Notes: generated from the letters alone by a model not told the origin. Positions 16,740 through 25,826 are shown, counted from the stretch's first letter. The stretch: 64,000 bases of DNA from VAZQ01 sp963821505 (GCA_963821505.1 CAWGEH010000022.1:159586-223585), one strand, 5' to 3'. Numbers and translations: made by a program.

Positions 16740-18107
16740 TCAGTGCGAATAGAGGAGGCTCGGCAACCATAGAATGATCTGCGGAAACAGGATGCAGAGC
16801 CCGACCCCGAGCCACTGCAGCGCCATGAAGTTCACTGCCGAGCGAAAAATCGTGGCCATGCTGATCTCGGGCGGCGCGACGCTCTTGAGGTAAAAAAGCG
16901 AATACCCGAACGGCGGCGACAGGAACGCCATCTGCATGTTGACCATGAAAATCACCCCATACCACAGCGGCACGTCCGCACTCTTGACGCCGGCGAACCC
17001 GAGCAGCCCCGACCACTCCAGTCCCTTCATGATCGGCAGGAAGATCGGCACGGTGAGCAGCAGGATGCCGACCCAATCGAGGAACATGCCGAGCACGAAC
17101 AGGATGACCATCATCAGCAGGAGGATGCCGTAGGGCGGCAGCCCGGTTCCCAGAATCGATTCGGCGACGAACGTCTGTCCCCCCTTCACGATGAAGAAAC
17201 CGACGAACATGGTCGCGCCGAAGAAAATCCACATGACCATGGCGGTGGCCTTCAACGTCGCGATCGCCGCGTCGTGGACATTGATCCAGTTCAAGCGGCG
17301 GTGCAGCGCGGCGATGACGAGCGCCCCGAAGGTGCCGACACCAGCCGCCTCGACCGGCGTGGCGATGCCTAAAAAGATCACGCCGAGCACGAGCAGGATC
17401 AGCAGGATCGGCTCGATCGTGTTCTTGAGCAGCCTGAGCTTCTCGCGCCAGTCCACCCGTTCTTCCGGCGGCAGCGGCGGCCCGAGCTTCGGATTGATGT
17501 AGCAACGGATCGTCACGTAGGAGATGTAAAACCCGGACAGCATGAGCCCCGGGAAGATCGAGCCGACGAGCAGCTCGCCCAACGATTGTTGCGCCACGAC
17601 CGCATAGACGATCGCCATTACCGACGGCGGGATCAGGATGCCGAGCGTGCCGCCCGCCAGCAGCGAACCGCAAGCGAGCTTCTGGTCGTAGCCGCGCCGC
17701 AGCATCGCCGGCAAGGCGATCATGCCCATCGTCACCTCGGTCGCCCCGACCACGCCGACCATGGCAGCGAGCGCGGTGCAGGCCAGCACCGTTGCCGACG
17801 CCAGGCCGCCCTTGATCGAGCCGAGCCATTTATAGATCGCGTCGAACAGCTCCTCGATGATGCCCGCCCGCTCCAGCACCGCCGCCATGAAGATGAACAA
17901 CGGCACGGCAGAGAGCTGATAGTCCGTCATGAACGGAAAGATGCGCGACGGCATCATGTTGAGGATGGCCGCATTTCCGAAGACGAACAGGAAGATGGTG
18001 GCCAGACTGCCGGTGCAGAACGCCATCGGCAGACCGAGCGCCAACAGCAGCGCCAGCGATCCGAACAGGAGGACGGTCAGCCATGCGATGTCGATTTCGA
18101 GACCCAC
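16740..18107 (-). CDS. dctM: TRAP transporter large permease, DctM (second system)
   Basis: The 455-residue protein is a normal-length DctM with about twelve membrane segments. It includes GLPMAFCTGSLATIFLFVFG, CGSLLAGGTLGILIPPSVMA, and LDWVGILLLTVPIFLPIMKG near the C terminus. It works with DctQ and DctP in Na+-driven uptake of an organic solute. The start is a GTG at 18107, with a GGGAGGACG site inside the end of dctQ. Only three bases separate it from the dctQ stop, so the genes form one transcript. It resembles the dctM at 12732 in overall design but lacks its large central insertion. Confidence 0.93.
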   Translation of the reverse strand: MGLEIDIAWLTVLLFGSLALLLALGLPMAFCTGSLATIFLFVFGNAAILNMMPSRIFPFMTDYQLSAVPLFIFMAAVLERAGIIEELFDAIYKWLGSIKGGLASATVLACTALAAMVGVVGATEVTMGMIALPAMLRRGYDQKLACGSLLAGGTLGILIPPSVMAIVYAVVAQQSLGELLVGSIFPGLMLSGFYISYVTIRCYINPKLGPPLPPEERVDWREKLRLLKNTIEPILLILLVLGVIFLGIATPVEAAGVGTFGALVIAALHRRLNWINVHDAAIATLKATAMVMWIFFGATMFVGFFIVKGGQTFVAESILGTGLPPYGILLLMMVILFVLGMFLDWVGILLLTVPIFLPIMKGLEWSGLLGFAGVKSADVPLWYGVIFMVNMQMAFLSPPFGYSLFYLKSVAPPEISMATIFRSAVNFMALQWLGVGLCILFPQIILWLPSLLYSH

Positions 18108-18110
18108 GAC

Positions 18111-19238
18111 TCACGTCCTCCCGCGCGTGAGGATGACGATGTCCTTGATCAGCTTGGAAATCCCTTGCACCACCATGAGGGCTGCGCCGATCGGGATCGT
18201 GAGCTTCACGGGCCAGTACTGCACGGCCCATTCGGTGAACGAGACTTCGCCGAGACTGACCGCATCAGCCGCAAACTTGTACCCCGTCCACAACATCGTG
18301 AGCATGAAGATGAAGAAGAAGACCGAGGTGATGATGTCGGCGATCGCCTTGCCGCGCACGGAGAAGTGCGAATAGATCACGTCGACCCGGACGTGCTGAT
18401 CCTCGCGATAGGCGTAGGCCCCCGACAGCATGTACATCATGCCGAACATGAGAAACATGCTCTCGTGTACCCAGTTCGTAGGCGAATTGAACACGAACCG
18501 CGCGATGACCTCGTAGTAATAGACGAAGACCGAGATCAGGCACCAATAGGCCACGAAGACGCCGACGTTGACGTTGAGCCATTCGAGCGCGTCCGTGAAG
18601 CGCGTGTGCATCGCCCTGGTCGGATCTTCGACAAGTTGCTGCTCGGTGACCACCGGAGCGATCAGCGGCGGAGGCGCGGCGGCGCGCGCCGCCGCTTCGC
18701 GCACATTGGCGCGACGTACCAGCCACGGCATCAGAATGCCGTCGGCGATCACCAAAGCGAGGAGAACCAGCGCCAGCCCGCGCGAAATCTGCCGATATCC
18801 CTCGAGCTCGCGCGCGGCGGCATCGAAATCTGCCTTGGCCGCCTCTTCCGCGGCTTCGGCCTGCCTCGAGCGCTCGCTTGCCGCGGGGGTGACTTCCGCG
18901 CCCGGCGAAGGCCGCGCGCGATTGAGCGCCGTATGAGCGGATTCCGCCGCTGCTCTGGTGCGCGAGACGTCCTCCCGCGCATCGCGGATGTCGACGTTGA
19001 CGTAAAGCACGGCGAGAAAGAACGGGACGAAAGCAAAACCCCACAAGCTGCGCAGATACAGCCGGTGCACGCCCATGAAGCCGGCGGTCAGCCAGAACAA
19101 ATATGCGATGAAGAGCGAGACGCGTTCGGTGGCGCCGCGTTTGCGCTGGCGCGCCACCATGTACATCGCGACGATCGGCAAGACGATCAGCGTGCCCCAG
19201 TAGAGCCAGTGGGGCAGCACGAAATTCAGGCTCGGCAT
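18111..19238 (-). CDS. dctQ: TRAP small permease DctQ fused to an N-terminal TM2-like domain and coiled coil
   Basis: At 375 residues this is about twice the usual DctQ length. Residues 215-375 are a standard DctQ (EVIARFVFNSPTNWVHESMF, AYAYREDQHVRVDVIYSHF, GAALMVVQGISKLIKDIVIL). The N-terminal ~210 residues are extra. They contain a membrane segment, then FWLTAGFMGVHRLYLRSLWG, which resembles the TM2 domain signature (glycine turn followed by HRxYL). An Ala/Glu/Arg-rich stretch with coiled-coil character (about 88-148) and a further membrane helix (about 152-172) come next. The added part may be regulatory or may mediate oligomer contacts; this is inference. A GAGGGGAC site precedes the ATG, 94 bases after dctP. 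Confidence 0.9.
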   Translation of the reverse strand: MPSLNFVLPHWLYWGTLIVLPIVAMYMVARQRKRGATERVSLFIAYLFWLTAGFMGVHRLYLRSLWGFAFVPFFLAVLYVNVDIRDAREDVSRTRAAAESAHTALNRARPSPGAEVTPAASERSRQAEAAEEAAKADFDAAARELEGYRQISRGLALVLLALVIADGILMPWLVRRANVREAAARAAAPPPLIAPVVTEQQLVEDPTRAMHTRFTDALEWLNVNVGVFVAYWCLISVFVYYYEVIARFVFNSPTNWVHESMFLMFGMMYMLSGAYAYREDQHVRVDVIYSHFSVRGKAIADIITSVFFFIFMLTMLWTGYKFAADAVSLGEVSFTEWAVQYWPVKLTIPIGAALMVVQGISKLIKDIVILTRGRT

Positions 19239-19332
19239 CGTCCCCTCAACCCTGCCGTCAAAAATGCGACGGAGAAGACACCGAACGCGGCACCTTCTCC
19301 ATCGCGATGCTTACGCGCCCGTGCCGAGCGCG

Positions 19333-20469
19333 TCAGAGATCGAGCTTTTGGCCCTTGTACATGTCGGGATTGACGTAACCGAAGCTCGGGCTTTCCATGA
19401 CCTCGAGCTGCGCCTTGAACACTCGCGCCGCGTCCTTGTCCTTGTTCGCCCATTTGAACCAAATCGGCGTGGCAATGCGCTGGAACTTCTCGAGGTCATC
19501 GACCGGCAGGCGATTGACCTCGACGCCGGCCTTCTCGAACTTGCCCCAGGCCTCCATGTCGGCTTTCTGAATCGCCGCGTGGTGGATACGCGAGTAGACC
19601 TCGATCTCGTCCTCCACCCATTGCTTCATCTTGGGCGACAGCTTGTTCCAGTGGGCCATGCCGACGCAGAAGTCCATCAGGTCGACGGGTTGGTAGATCG
19701 ATTCCAGGCCGCGCGGTCCCATCCAGATGTATTTCGCGACCTGCTGGAATCCGAGGTCCCAGTTCACCGCCGGCCCGGTGTAGTCGGCGGCATCCACGGT
19801 GCCCTTCTCGAGAGCGGAGAACACTTCGCCGCCCGGCAGCAGCGTCGTGCGTGCACCGGCTGCGGCGAACCCTTCGGCGATCATGCCGCCCGGTACCCGC
19901 AGCTTCAAATCCTTGAAGTCCTCGATCGAGCGAATCGGCTTCTTGGAGTGGATGATGTTCGGACCGTGATGGATGCGGCCGACATAGTACATTCCCTGCT
20001 TCTGGAAAATGTCGCGCGCCATCTTGAGACCGTCCTTCGAGTAGAAGAACACGTCCCATTCGTGCGGATAACGCAGCCCCATCAGGTACGACGACAAGAA
20101 CGCGGTGGCTGGAATCTTGCCGGCCCAATAGAGCGTGAACGAGTTCATCGCTTCGAGCACGTTGTTCTTGACGCCGTCGAGCAGTTCGAAGTCGCCGACG
20201 ACCTCCTTGGCGGCGAACGGCTTGAACTCGAGCTCGCCGCCGGTCTTCTCCTTGATCGTCCCGCTCCATTCCTTGAAGGTCGCAAGTCCGATGCCCGCCG
20301 GCCAGGACGTCTGCACTTTCCACGTCGTCGTCTGCGCGGCCTCGGCGTTTCGAACATACGGCGACGCGATCGTTGCAGCGCCGGCCGCTCCGACAAGGGC
20401 TGCGCTGCCGAGGAAATCGCGCCGGCTCGAAAATTTCAATGTGCGTGGTTGTTTGCTGGTCATAGGCAT
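19333..20469 (-). CDS. dctP: TRAP transporter periplasmic solute-binding protein, DctP (second system)
   Basis: The 378-residue protein has a Tat-type signal (SSRRDFLGSAALVGAAGAA) followed by the DctP fold: TTWKVQTSWPAGIGLATFKE, LRVPGGMIAEGFAAAGA, LLPGGEVFSALEKGTVDAAD and MGLRYPHEWDVFFYSKDG. Gly-Glu in the PGGE loop and the EKGTVDA element are common to the mannitol/chloroaromatic group. It is paralogous to the dctP at 15242. The ATG at 20469 follows an AAGGAG; a second in-frame ATG lies two codons later. It is the first gene of the tandem TRAP block and carries the same promoter-like element as its paralogue. Confidence 0.93.
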   Translation of the reverse strand: MPMTSKQPRTLKFSSRRDFLGSAALVGAAGAATIASPYVRNAEAAQTTTWKVQTSWPAGIGLATFKEWSGTIKEKTGGELEFKPFAAKEVVGDFELLDGVKNNVLEAMNSFTLYWAGKIPATAFLSSYLMGLRYPHEWDVFFYSKDGLKMARDIFQKQGMYYVGRIHHGPNIIHSKKPIRSIEDFKDLKLRVPGGMIAEGFAAAGARTTLLPGGEVFSALEKGTVDAADYTGPAVNWDLGFQQVAKYIWMGPRGLESIYQPVDLMDFCVGMAHWNKLSPKMKQWVEDEIEVYSRIHHAAIQKADMEAWGKFEKAGVEVNRLPVDDLEKFQRIATPIWFKWANKDKDAARVFKAQLEVMESPSFGYVNPDMYKGQKLDL

Positions 20470-20911
20470 TGCTCTCCTTGGCGTATGCGATTTTCGCCGC
20501 GGCTTTCTCGGCGCCGCTTGGTGGTATGAACCGCCCGGATAGGTGTCCCATTCCGGCGTAGCGTAGGTTGTACGGGGTGATATCGCTCCAGACAAAACTC
20601 GAAACGTCGCGCCCCTCGATCCCGACCGCACATGGATGAAAGTTAAGAATGAACCGGCCGACGGCGTCGGTGGGCCGGGCCGCCGAGAGGGAACAGCGGG
20701 GGGACGGGCGAAATTTCCGGCCCCTCTTATGCTAAAGTCGAAGGTGGCGGGCGCGAAGAGATCAGAGGCACGGCTCCCACTTCCGTGAAAGGACTATCGG
20801 CCCAAGTCCGGCTAATAGGTCAGGCTAACAAGTCGGACCAAATCGATCCGCTGAGCCGCCGCCCACCGCCGCCATTTTCCGACCCGTTGCCGGCAGACAG
20901 GAGAATCCCCC
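20470..20911. other. Divergent intergenic region between dctP and the ABC exporter
   Basis: These 442 bases separate two divergent genes. Besides the shared dctP element at 20563-20595 and the ribosome binding site AGGAG before 20912, only a short direct repeat of GGCTAA (near 20811 and 20823) was noticed. No coding capacity is supported. Confidence 0.55.
20563..20595 (-). promoter_or_regulatory. Shared 33-bp promoter-like element upstream of dctP (copy 2)
   Basis: This copy differs from 16461-16493 at two positions. On the minus strand it reads TTGTCT, 17 bases with GATATC, then TACAAC, at a matching distance from the dctP start. Confidence 0.6.
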
Positions 20912-22660
20912 GTGTCACGCCTCCTTTCAACGCTCGCCACCATCTGGCGGCTCGCCCGTCCCTATTTCGTTTCCGAGGACCGCTGGGCCGGCCGCCTTCT
21001 GCTCGGCTCCGTGATCGCCATCGAGCTCTCGATCGTCGCCATCAATGTCATGCTCAATCAATGGAACAACCGGTTCTACAACGCGCTGCAGGAGCGCAAT
21101 TGGGACAACTTCGTCTGGGAGCTCCTGTTCTTCTGTGGGCTGGCGGCGGCGTTCATCGTGCTCGCGGTCTATCAGCTCTACCTCAATCAATGGCTGCAGA
21201 TCCGCTGGCGGCGCTGGATGACGCAGCAATATCTCGACCACTGGCTCAGCGATGCCAATCATTACCGCATGCAGCTCCTGGGCGACGCCGCCGACAATCC
21301 CGACCAGCGCATCGCCGAGGACATCAGCATGTTCGTCGACCGCACGCTTTCTCTCACCGTCGGGTTGCTGAGCGCCGTCGTCACGCTATTTTCCTTCGTG
21401 ACGATCCTGTGGACGCTCTCCGCCATCGCCCCGCTGCACCTGTTCGGCACGGCCGTCACCATTCCAGGCTACCTGGTCTGGGCGGCGCTGCTCTACGCGT
21501 TGGTCGGAACCATGCTGACCCATCTCATCGGCTGGCCGCTGGTCTCGCTCAATTTCCGCCAGCAGCGGTTCGAGGCCGACTTCCGCTTCAACCTCGTCCG
21601 GGTGCGGGAGAATTCCGAGCAGATCGCGCTGTTGCGGGGCGAGACCGCCGAGCGCGAGCGGCTGCTCGACCGCTTCGGGCGGGTCGTCGCCAATTTCATG
21701 CAGATCATGCAGCGCACCAAGCAGCTGACTTTCCTGACCGCGGGCTATAGCCAGGTCTCCATCGTCTTCCCTTTCGTCGTGATCAGCCCGGCATATTTTG
21801 CCGGCGCGGTGCAGCTCGGCGGGCTGATGCAGACGGCGTCGGCGTTCACCAGCGTGCAGACCGCGTTGTCATTCTTCGTCAATGCGTACCGGCAGATTGC
21901 GGAGTGGCGGGCGGTGATCGCGCGCCTCGAAGGCTTCAACATCGCGGTCGAGAACGCGCGGGCCGCGGCGACGAGCCAGCCGGCGATCGAGATCTCCCCG
22001 CAGGCGGGCCGGGCGTCGGTCGAGATCGACGACCTTCTGGTCAGACTGCCGCAGGGAACGCCCTTGGTCGCCGCCAACGACATTGCCGTGTCGGCCGGCG
22101 ATCGCGTGCTGGTCACCGGGCCGTCGGGCGCGGGCAAGTCGACTCTGTTCCGTGCGATCGCAGGGGTCTGGCCGTTCGGCGCGGGCCGCATCCTGGTGCC
22201 CAAGGGGGCGAAGGTGATGGCGCTGCCGCAGCGGCCTTATTTCCCGATCGGCACGCTTGCGGCCGCGGTCACGTATCCAGACGAGCCGGGGACCTTCGAC
22301 GCCGAGGCATTGGCCGAGGTGATCACCGCGGTCGGCCTGCCCGCGCTCGCCGGACGGCTCGCCGAGGAAGCGCACTGGAACCGGATGCTCTCGCTCGGCG
22401 AGCAGCAGCGCCTCGGCATCGCCCGCGCCATCCTGCAGGCGCCGGATTATCTCTTGCTCGACGAGGCGACGGCCTCGCTCGATGAGCCGGCGGAAGCCGC
22501 GCTTTACCGTCTCCTCGACGAGCGGCTCGAGCGCACCACCATCGTCTCGATCGGCCATCGCTCGACGCTGTCGGCGTTCCACCGCCGCGGTCTGGCGCTG
22601 GTGCGCGAGGGAGATCTGCATCGCATGCGCGGGACCGTGTTCGAACCGGCCGCGCAATGA
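20912..22660 (+). CDS. SbmA/BacA- and YddA-type ABC transporter (fused permease and ATPase)
   Basis: The 582-residue half-transporter starts with an SbmA/BacA-like membrane domain (residues 1-330; motifs LNQWNNRFYNALQERNWDNF and NPDQRIAEDISMF). It ends in a complete nucleotide-binding domain: Walker A GPSGAGKST (about 403-411), signature LSLGEQQRLGIARA (about 493-506) and Walker B YLLLDEATAS (about 513-522). This is the COG4178 architecture of YddA and of Bradyrhizobium BclA, which imports peptides and contributes to antimicrobial-peptide tolerance; the real substrate is unknown. Translation begins at a GTG with AGGAG eight bases upstream. It stands as a single gene. Confidence 0.93.
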   Translation: MSRLLSTLATIWRLARPYFVSEDRWAGRLLLGSVIAIELSIVAINVMLNQWNNRFYNALQERNWDNFVWELLFFCGLAAAFIVLAVYQLYLNQWLQIRWRRWMTQQYLDHWLSDANHYRMQLLGDAADNPDQRIAEDISMFVDRTLSLTVGLLSAVVTLFSFVTILWTLSAIAPLHLFGTAVTIPGYLVWAALLYALVGTMLTHLIGWPLVSLNFRQQRFEADFRFNLVRVRENSEQIALLRGETAERERLLDRFGRVVANFMQIMQRTKQLTFLTAGYSQVSIVFPFVVISPAYFAGAVQLGGLMQTASAFTSVQTALSFFVNAYRQIAEWRAVIARLEGFNIAVENARAAATSQPAIEISPQAGRASVEIDDLLVRLPQGTPLVAANDIAVSAGDRVLVTGPSGAGKSTLFRAIAGVWPFGAGRILVPKGAKVMALPQRPYFPIGTLAAAVTYPDEPGTFDAEALAEVITAVGLPALAGRLAEEAHWNRMLSLGEQQRLGIARAILQAPDYLLLDEATASLDEPAEAALYRLLDERLERTTIVSIGHRSTLSAFHRRGLALVREGDLHRMRGTVFEPAAQ

Positions 22661-22738
22661 ACAGGTTTTTTTGCGGGCGCCTGACCTATACGGTTACGCC
22701 AGAACGCACAGCCGAAAACGCGTCAAAGCCGTGAGCCG

Positions 22739-23212
22739 TCACCACCACCGCTTGGGCCAGGAGCCGCGACGGAAGAAATTGTGCCAAGCGAAGGCCAAGG
22801 CTGCCAGCAGGCAGGCCCCCACCGCCACCGGAACCAGCAGAAAGCTCCAGGGCATGTCGTTGAGAACGACGACGAGCGGATCGATTCCGGCCGGTGGGTG
22901 AAAGCTGCGCGTCAGGTGCATCGCCACCATGGCGAGGCCTACCGCCAGCGCCGCCGCGAACGGTCCCGGTCCGGTGATTTTCACCACCGCCAGCCCGACC
23001 ATCGTCGCCACCAAGTGCCCCCCGACGAGCGCCCGCGGCTGCGCCGCATCGATCTCCGGCGAGCCCATGACCAGCACGATCGAGGTCGCGAACGGCACGA
23101 ACAGGAGGGGAAAGGCGGTGCGTCCCGACAGCAGCTCCATCATGCCGATGGCGATCGCCCCGCCGACGGCACCGACGATGACGGCAAATGTGCGCTGCAT
23201 GGCGTCACTCAT
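22739..23212 (-). CDS. HPP-family membrane protein
   Basis: The 157-residue protein has four hydrophobic segments and the family signature TRSFHPPAGIDPLVVVL (HPP at residues 105-107). HPP proteins are small inner-membrane proteins; plant and cyanobacterial members have been linked to nitrite transport, but the role here is unknown. The ATG at 23212 was chosen; an earlier open extension lacks family similarity, and a further ATG four codons in is possible. It lies downstream of the porin, separated by a strong terminator. Confidence 0.88.
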   Translation of the reverse strand: MSDAMQRTFAVIVGAVGGAIAIGMMELLSGRTAFPLLFVPFATSIVLVMGSPEIDAAQPRALVGGHLVATMVGLAVVKITGPGPFAAALAVGLAMVAMHLTRSFHPPAGIDPLVVVLNDMPWSFLLVPVAVGACLLAALAFAWHNFFRRGSWPKRWW

Positions 23213-23274
23213 GTTTCGCAACACTGCAAGCGCCTCCGGTGCCCTGAACTCGCGACATCCTTGATTTGTACCGC

Positions 23275-23315
23275 ACAAAAGGACCGGGCGGCGGCCCCTG
23301 GGGAGCCGCCGCCCG
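23275..23315 (-). terminator. Rho-independent terminator of the porin gene
   Basis: An 11-bp perfect stem (23285-23295 with 23305-23315, GC-rich) with a nine-base loop is followed on the minus strand by a CCTTTTGT tract. It starts 20 bases after the porin stop. Confidence 0.8.
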
Positions 23316-23335
23316 TGGATCGTGCCGATATTGGT

Positions 23336-24313
23336 TTACTTCAGATTGGCCATCGCCGTGAGGTCGAACTTACCGGCGACGACGAAGGAGGCGCCGCACC
23401 AGCTCGAGCCGAACCCACCGGGATTGATCGGGGTGACGCTGTTTGTGAACCGCGCAGTGTTGTCGCTGGTGAAGGCGTTGCAGTCGCCCTTGTTCAGGTC
23501 GGTGTCGTAATAACGGAAATCGAGCGTGAACACGCTCTTGGTGATGCCGATACCGACGTTCCAGGTGGTGTAGCTCTTGTACGGGATGCCGTTCGGGAAC
23601 CCTGCGACGGCATAGAAGGTGTCGCTCGTACCCAGGAACCAGTGGCCGGCTTCGCCGGACAGGTATAGTCCCCAGCCCTCCGGCATCGCAGCGCTCGGAG
23701 CAGTGAATTTGGCGGTACCGGACACGTAGGTGCCGTTGGCGCCGGAGTTGAGGACGGAGGGCGAGTAGAAGGCGGCAGCGCCGAACGCGACCTGATCATT
23801 TACCGTGTACGTGCCCTTTGCGGACACTTCCCAGAAGCTCAGGTCCTTCTTGATGACGTTGAAATTGACCGGCAGGAAGCCGTTCTCGAGACAGTCCGAG
23901 CCGAACACCGGGGCGATGCTGCCATTGAAGCACGTCCCGCCCGGGTACCAGTAGTAAATGCCGCCGAAATCGAGGGCGAGGGGACCGAAAACCGGCCGGA
24001 TGCCGGCGAAGCCGTCGATCTCGGCAGCGGCCCGGTTCGGGAATGAGATGCTGGAGCCCGCAGTTCCGGCGTAGAGCTGCAGGTCTTTGCTGACGTTGTA
24101 GCGCGACTCGAAGTAGGCGTTGGCCGACGGGTTGTGATTGGATTGAGTGATGCCGCGGAAGATGTAGTCGCTTTGCAGGGCGCCGCCGAAGGCGACGTCC
24201 CACGGGCTCGGCGGCGGCGCCGGCGGCGGCGCCTTGAATGCTTTGAGATCGGCTGCGAGCGCCGGCGTCGCAAGCGCGACGGCGGCCACTACGGATAAAG
24301 CTAACTTTTTCAT
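23336..24313 (-). CDS. Outer-membrane TorF-type putative porin
   Basis: The 325-residue protein has a cleavable signal (KKLALSVVAAVALATPALAA), a short proline-rich linker (KAPPPAPPPSPWD) and then alternating beta strands rich in aromatic residues. The opening strand FGGALQSDYIFRGITQSNH is the signature of the TorF family of putative porins, seen also in many Bradyrhizobium outer-membrane proteins. Later strands include FTLDFRYYDTDLNKGDC. It ends FDLTAMANLK rather than in a typical Phe. Four cysteines (two in GGTCFNG and SDCLENG) could form disulfides. The ATG at 24313 has an AAAGGGG site. A strong terminator lies downstream and a hairpin-rich leader upstream. Confidence 0.9.
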   Translation of the reverse strand: MKKLALSVVAAVALATPALAADLKAFKAPPPAPPPSPWDVAFGGALQSDYIFRGITQSNHNPSANAYFESRYNVSKDLQLYAGTAGSSISFPNRAAAEIDGFAGIRPVFGPLALDFGGIYYWYPGGTCFNGSIAPVFGSDCLENGFLPVNFNVIKKDLSFWEVSAKGTYTVNDQVAFGAAAFYSPSVLNSGANGTYVSGTAKFTAPSAAMPEGWGLYLSGEAGHWFLGTSDTFYAVAGFPNGIPYKSYTTWNVGIGITKSVFTLDFRYYDTDLNKGDCNAFTSDNTARFTNSVTPINPGGFGSSWCGASFVVAGKFDLTAMANLK

Positions 24314-24749
24314 CTGCTGCCCCTTTCTAACGCCACCCCGGCGCATGTGTGCTCTTCGAACCGATCGCGACTGTGTTTTCCCCCGCAGTCGCGTCCCCTG
24401 CACTGCGGCAAACGTAACAACACGACAGGAAACGTGAGAAGGAGAAACCTGCGGCAAATGCCGCATTTTTAGGCAAATCCAGGCTTTTGAAATCGAAAAA
24501 CTCCAGGTGTTGCGATTCCACCACAAGAATCCCGTGCGAAGGAAAGCTCAATATTCATCGCTCGCGCGCGAGGCCCGGCTCCGACTTGGCCTGATCGGCC
24601 CGCGGTCGGGGCGCCAGCGCGGTATGTCGCGAAGATGAGGTAGCCCTGCCGAGCGTCTCGCGGCCCAGAACGGCTCGGCGAAGCCATCGCCACCGCCACC
24701 GCCGAGCCGAGAGGGCCAAACGTCCAGGGAAATGCGTTCGAGGCCGCTA
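24314..24749. other. Structured leader region upstream of the porin
   Basis: No gene is supported in these 436 bases. Two hairpins are present: CGCGACTG/CAGTCGCG at 24366-24373/24386-24393, and the terminator-like stem at 24450-24470. Both fall in the expected porin 5' leader or promoter zone. The part from 24471 to 24749 shows nothing distinct. Confidence 0.5.
24450..24470 (+). terminator. Orphan plus-strand terminator-like hairpin upstream of the porin
   Basis: The sequence TGCGGC-AAAT-GCCGCA followed by TTTTT is a small intrinsic terminator in plus orientation. No plus-strand gene ends here; it would terminate an RNA antisense to the porin leader, if one exists. Confidence 0.45.
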
Positions 24750-25826
24750 TCAGGCCGCAGCCGCCTTCTTCCGATTGGCCGCGAGCCGCGCATCGACCAA
24801 CGCCACCGTGGCATCGATGACGGCGTTGCGCAGGCCGTTCTGCGCCGCAATCAGCTGCACCAGCTTGTCGGCACGCTCGATATTGGGCACCCCGTTGTTG
24901 AGCGCGCGCGCCGCCGACGAGGGCCGCGTGAGCGACTGCGCGGCCGCGGCGTATTTCTCGAACGGCACCAGGTCGTCCCGCTTGGCGCCGAGCTTGACGC
25001 AGAGGTCGACCACGAAGTTGTAGACCGAGCGCGACGCCTCGGGGTCGGCATGCACCGCGTCCTTGATGTTGATCGCGCCATCAGCGGTGACGCAGCGATA
25101 ATTGCCGGTCAACAGCATCGCCCACTTCGCGAGCGGCACGAAGATGGAATCGTGCACCTTGAGCTTCACCGGCAATTCGATCTTGCCGTCGCCGGCGTCG
25201 AACCGGATCGCCTCGATGTCGTCCTGCAGCCGGCGCAGAATCGCGGTGTGCTTGTCGGAATCGAAGCGCGCGACCTTGAAGTTGGTCGGCAACGTAACCT
25301 GCAGCACGTTGACCTTTTCTTCCGGCGGACGAATCGCCTGCGGGTCCGGGCTGCACAACGTGATAAAGGCGGGATCGAAACTGTTCCACACGCTCGCATC
25401 GGTATAGGCGGATTTCAACGCCTCGGTGTTCAGGCCCGGGATGCGCCTGAGGTAGGCGAGCGGCGGCATGTTCATGATCGACATGCAGGGCACGCGCGAT
25501 TTCGCCACGGCGTCGAGCAATTCGCGCACGCCGGGGGAGCGATATTGCGGCTCCTGCATCGCGAGCCCAACGAGATCGTAATCGGCCGGATCGACGTCGC
25601 CGGGACCGGCGGCGGACACCTTGCCGGGCAGCTTGCGCGAGTCGATCTCGACCGGATCTTTCCGGCCCTTGACCGGGAGGCGCACGCGGAAGCCCTCGGC
25701 GTTGATCAAGTCCGCCTCGGCCGGGAGGCACACGAGCTTCACCTGATGACCGCCGAACAACAGCTTGGAGGCCAACAGCGAGCCGTAGGACGCGCCCATG
25801 ATCAGGATGTTGTATGTCGCCGGCAT
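24750..25826 (-). CDS. Ketopantoate reductase (ApbA/PanE)-like NAD(P)-binding protein
   Basis: The 358-residue protein starts with a Rossmann motif ILIMGASYGSLLASKLLFGG followed by HQVKLVCLPAEADLINAEG, as in the N-terminal domain of 2-dehydropantoate 2-reductases. The rest, including the helical second half, departs from PanE and no catalytic Lys/Asn/Asp set could be matched with confidence. It is best called a ketopantoate-reductase-fold oxidoreductase of unknown substrate. The ATG at 25826 has a GGAGGAA site; upstream open frames to about 26.3 kb are not coding-like. The gene stands alone, divergent from a binding-protein gene. Confidence 0.75.
   Translation of the reverse strand: MPATYNILIMGASYGSLLASKLLFGGHQVKLVCLPAEADLINAEGFRVRLPVKGRKDPVEIDSRKLPGKVSAAGPGDVDPADYDLVGLAMQEPQYRSPGVRELLDAVAKSRVPCMSIMNMPPLAYLRRIPGLNTEALKSAYTDASVWNSFDPAFITLCSPDPQAIRPPEEKVNVLQVTLPTNFKVARFDSDKHTAILRRLQDDIEAIRFDAGDGKIELPVKLKVHDSIFVPLAKWAMLLTGNYRCVTADGAINIKDAVHADPEASRSVYNFVVDLCVKLGAKRDDLVPFEKYAAAAQSLTRPSSAARALNNGVPNIERADKLVQLIAAQNGLRNAVIDATVALVDARLAANRKKAAAA

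Noticed and set aside
17586..19373. 595-codon plus-strand frame opposite the second TRAP operon
   Set aside because: It is composed mainly of Arg/His/Asp/Glu/Gln, the usual translation of antisense membrane-protein codons. The opposite strand encodes DctM and DctQ.
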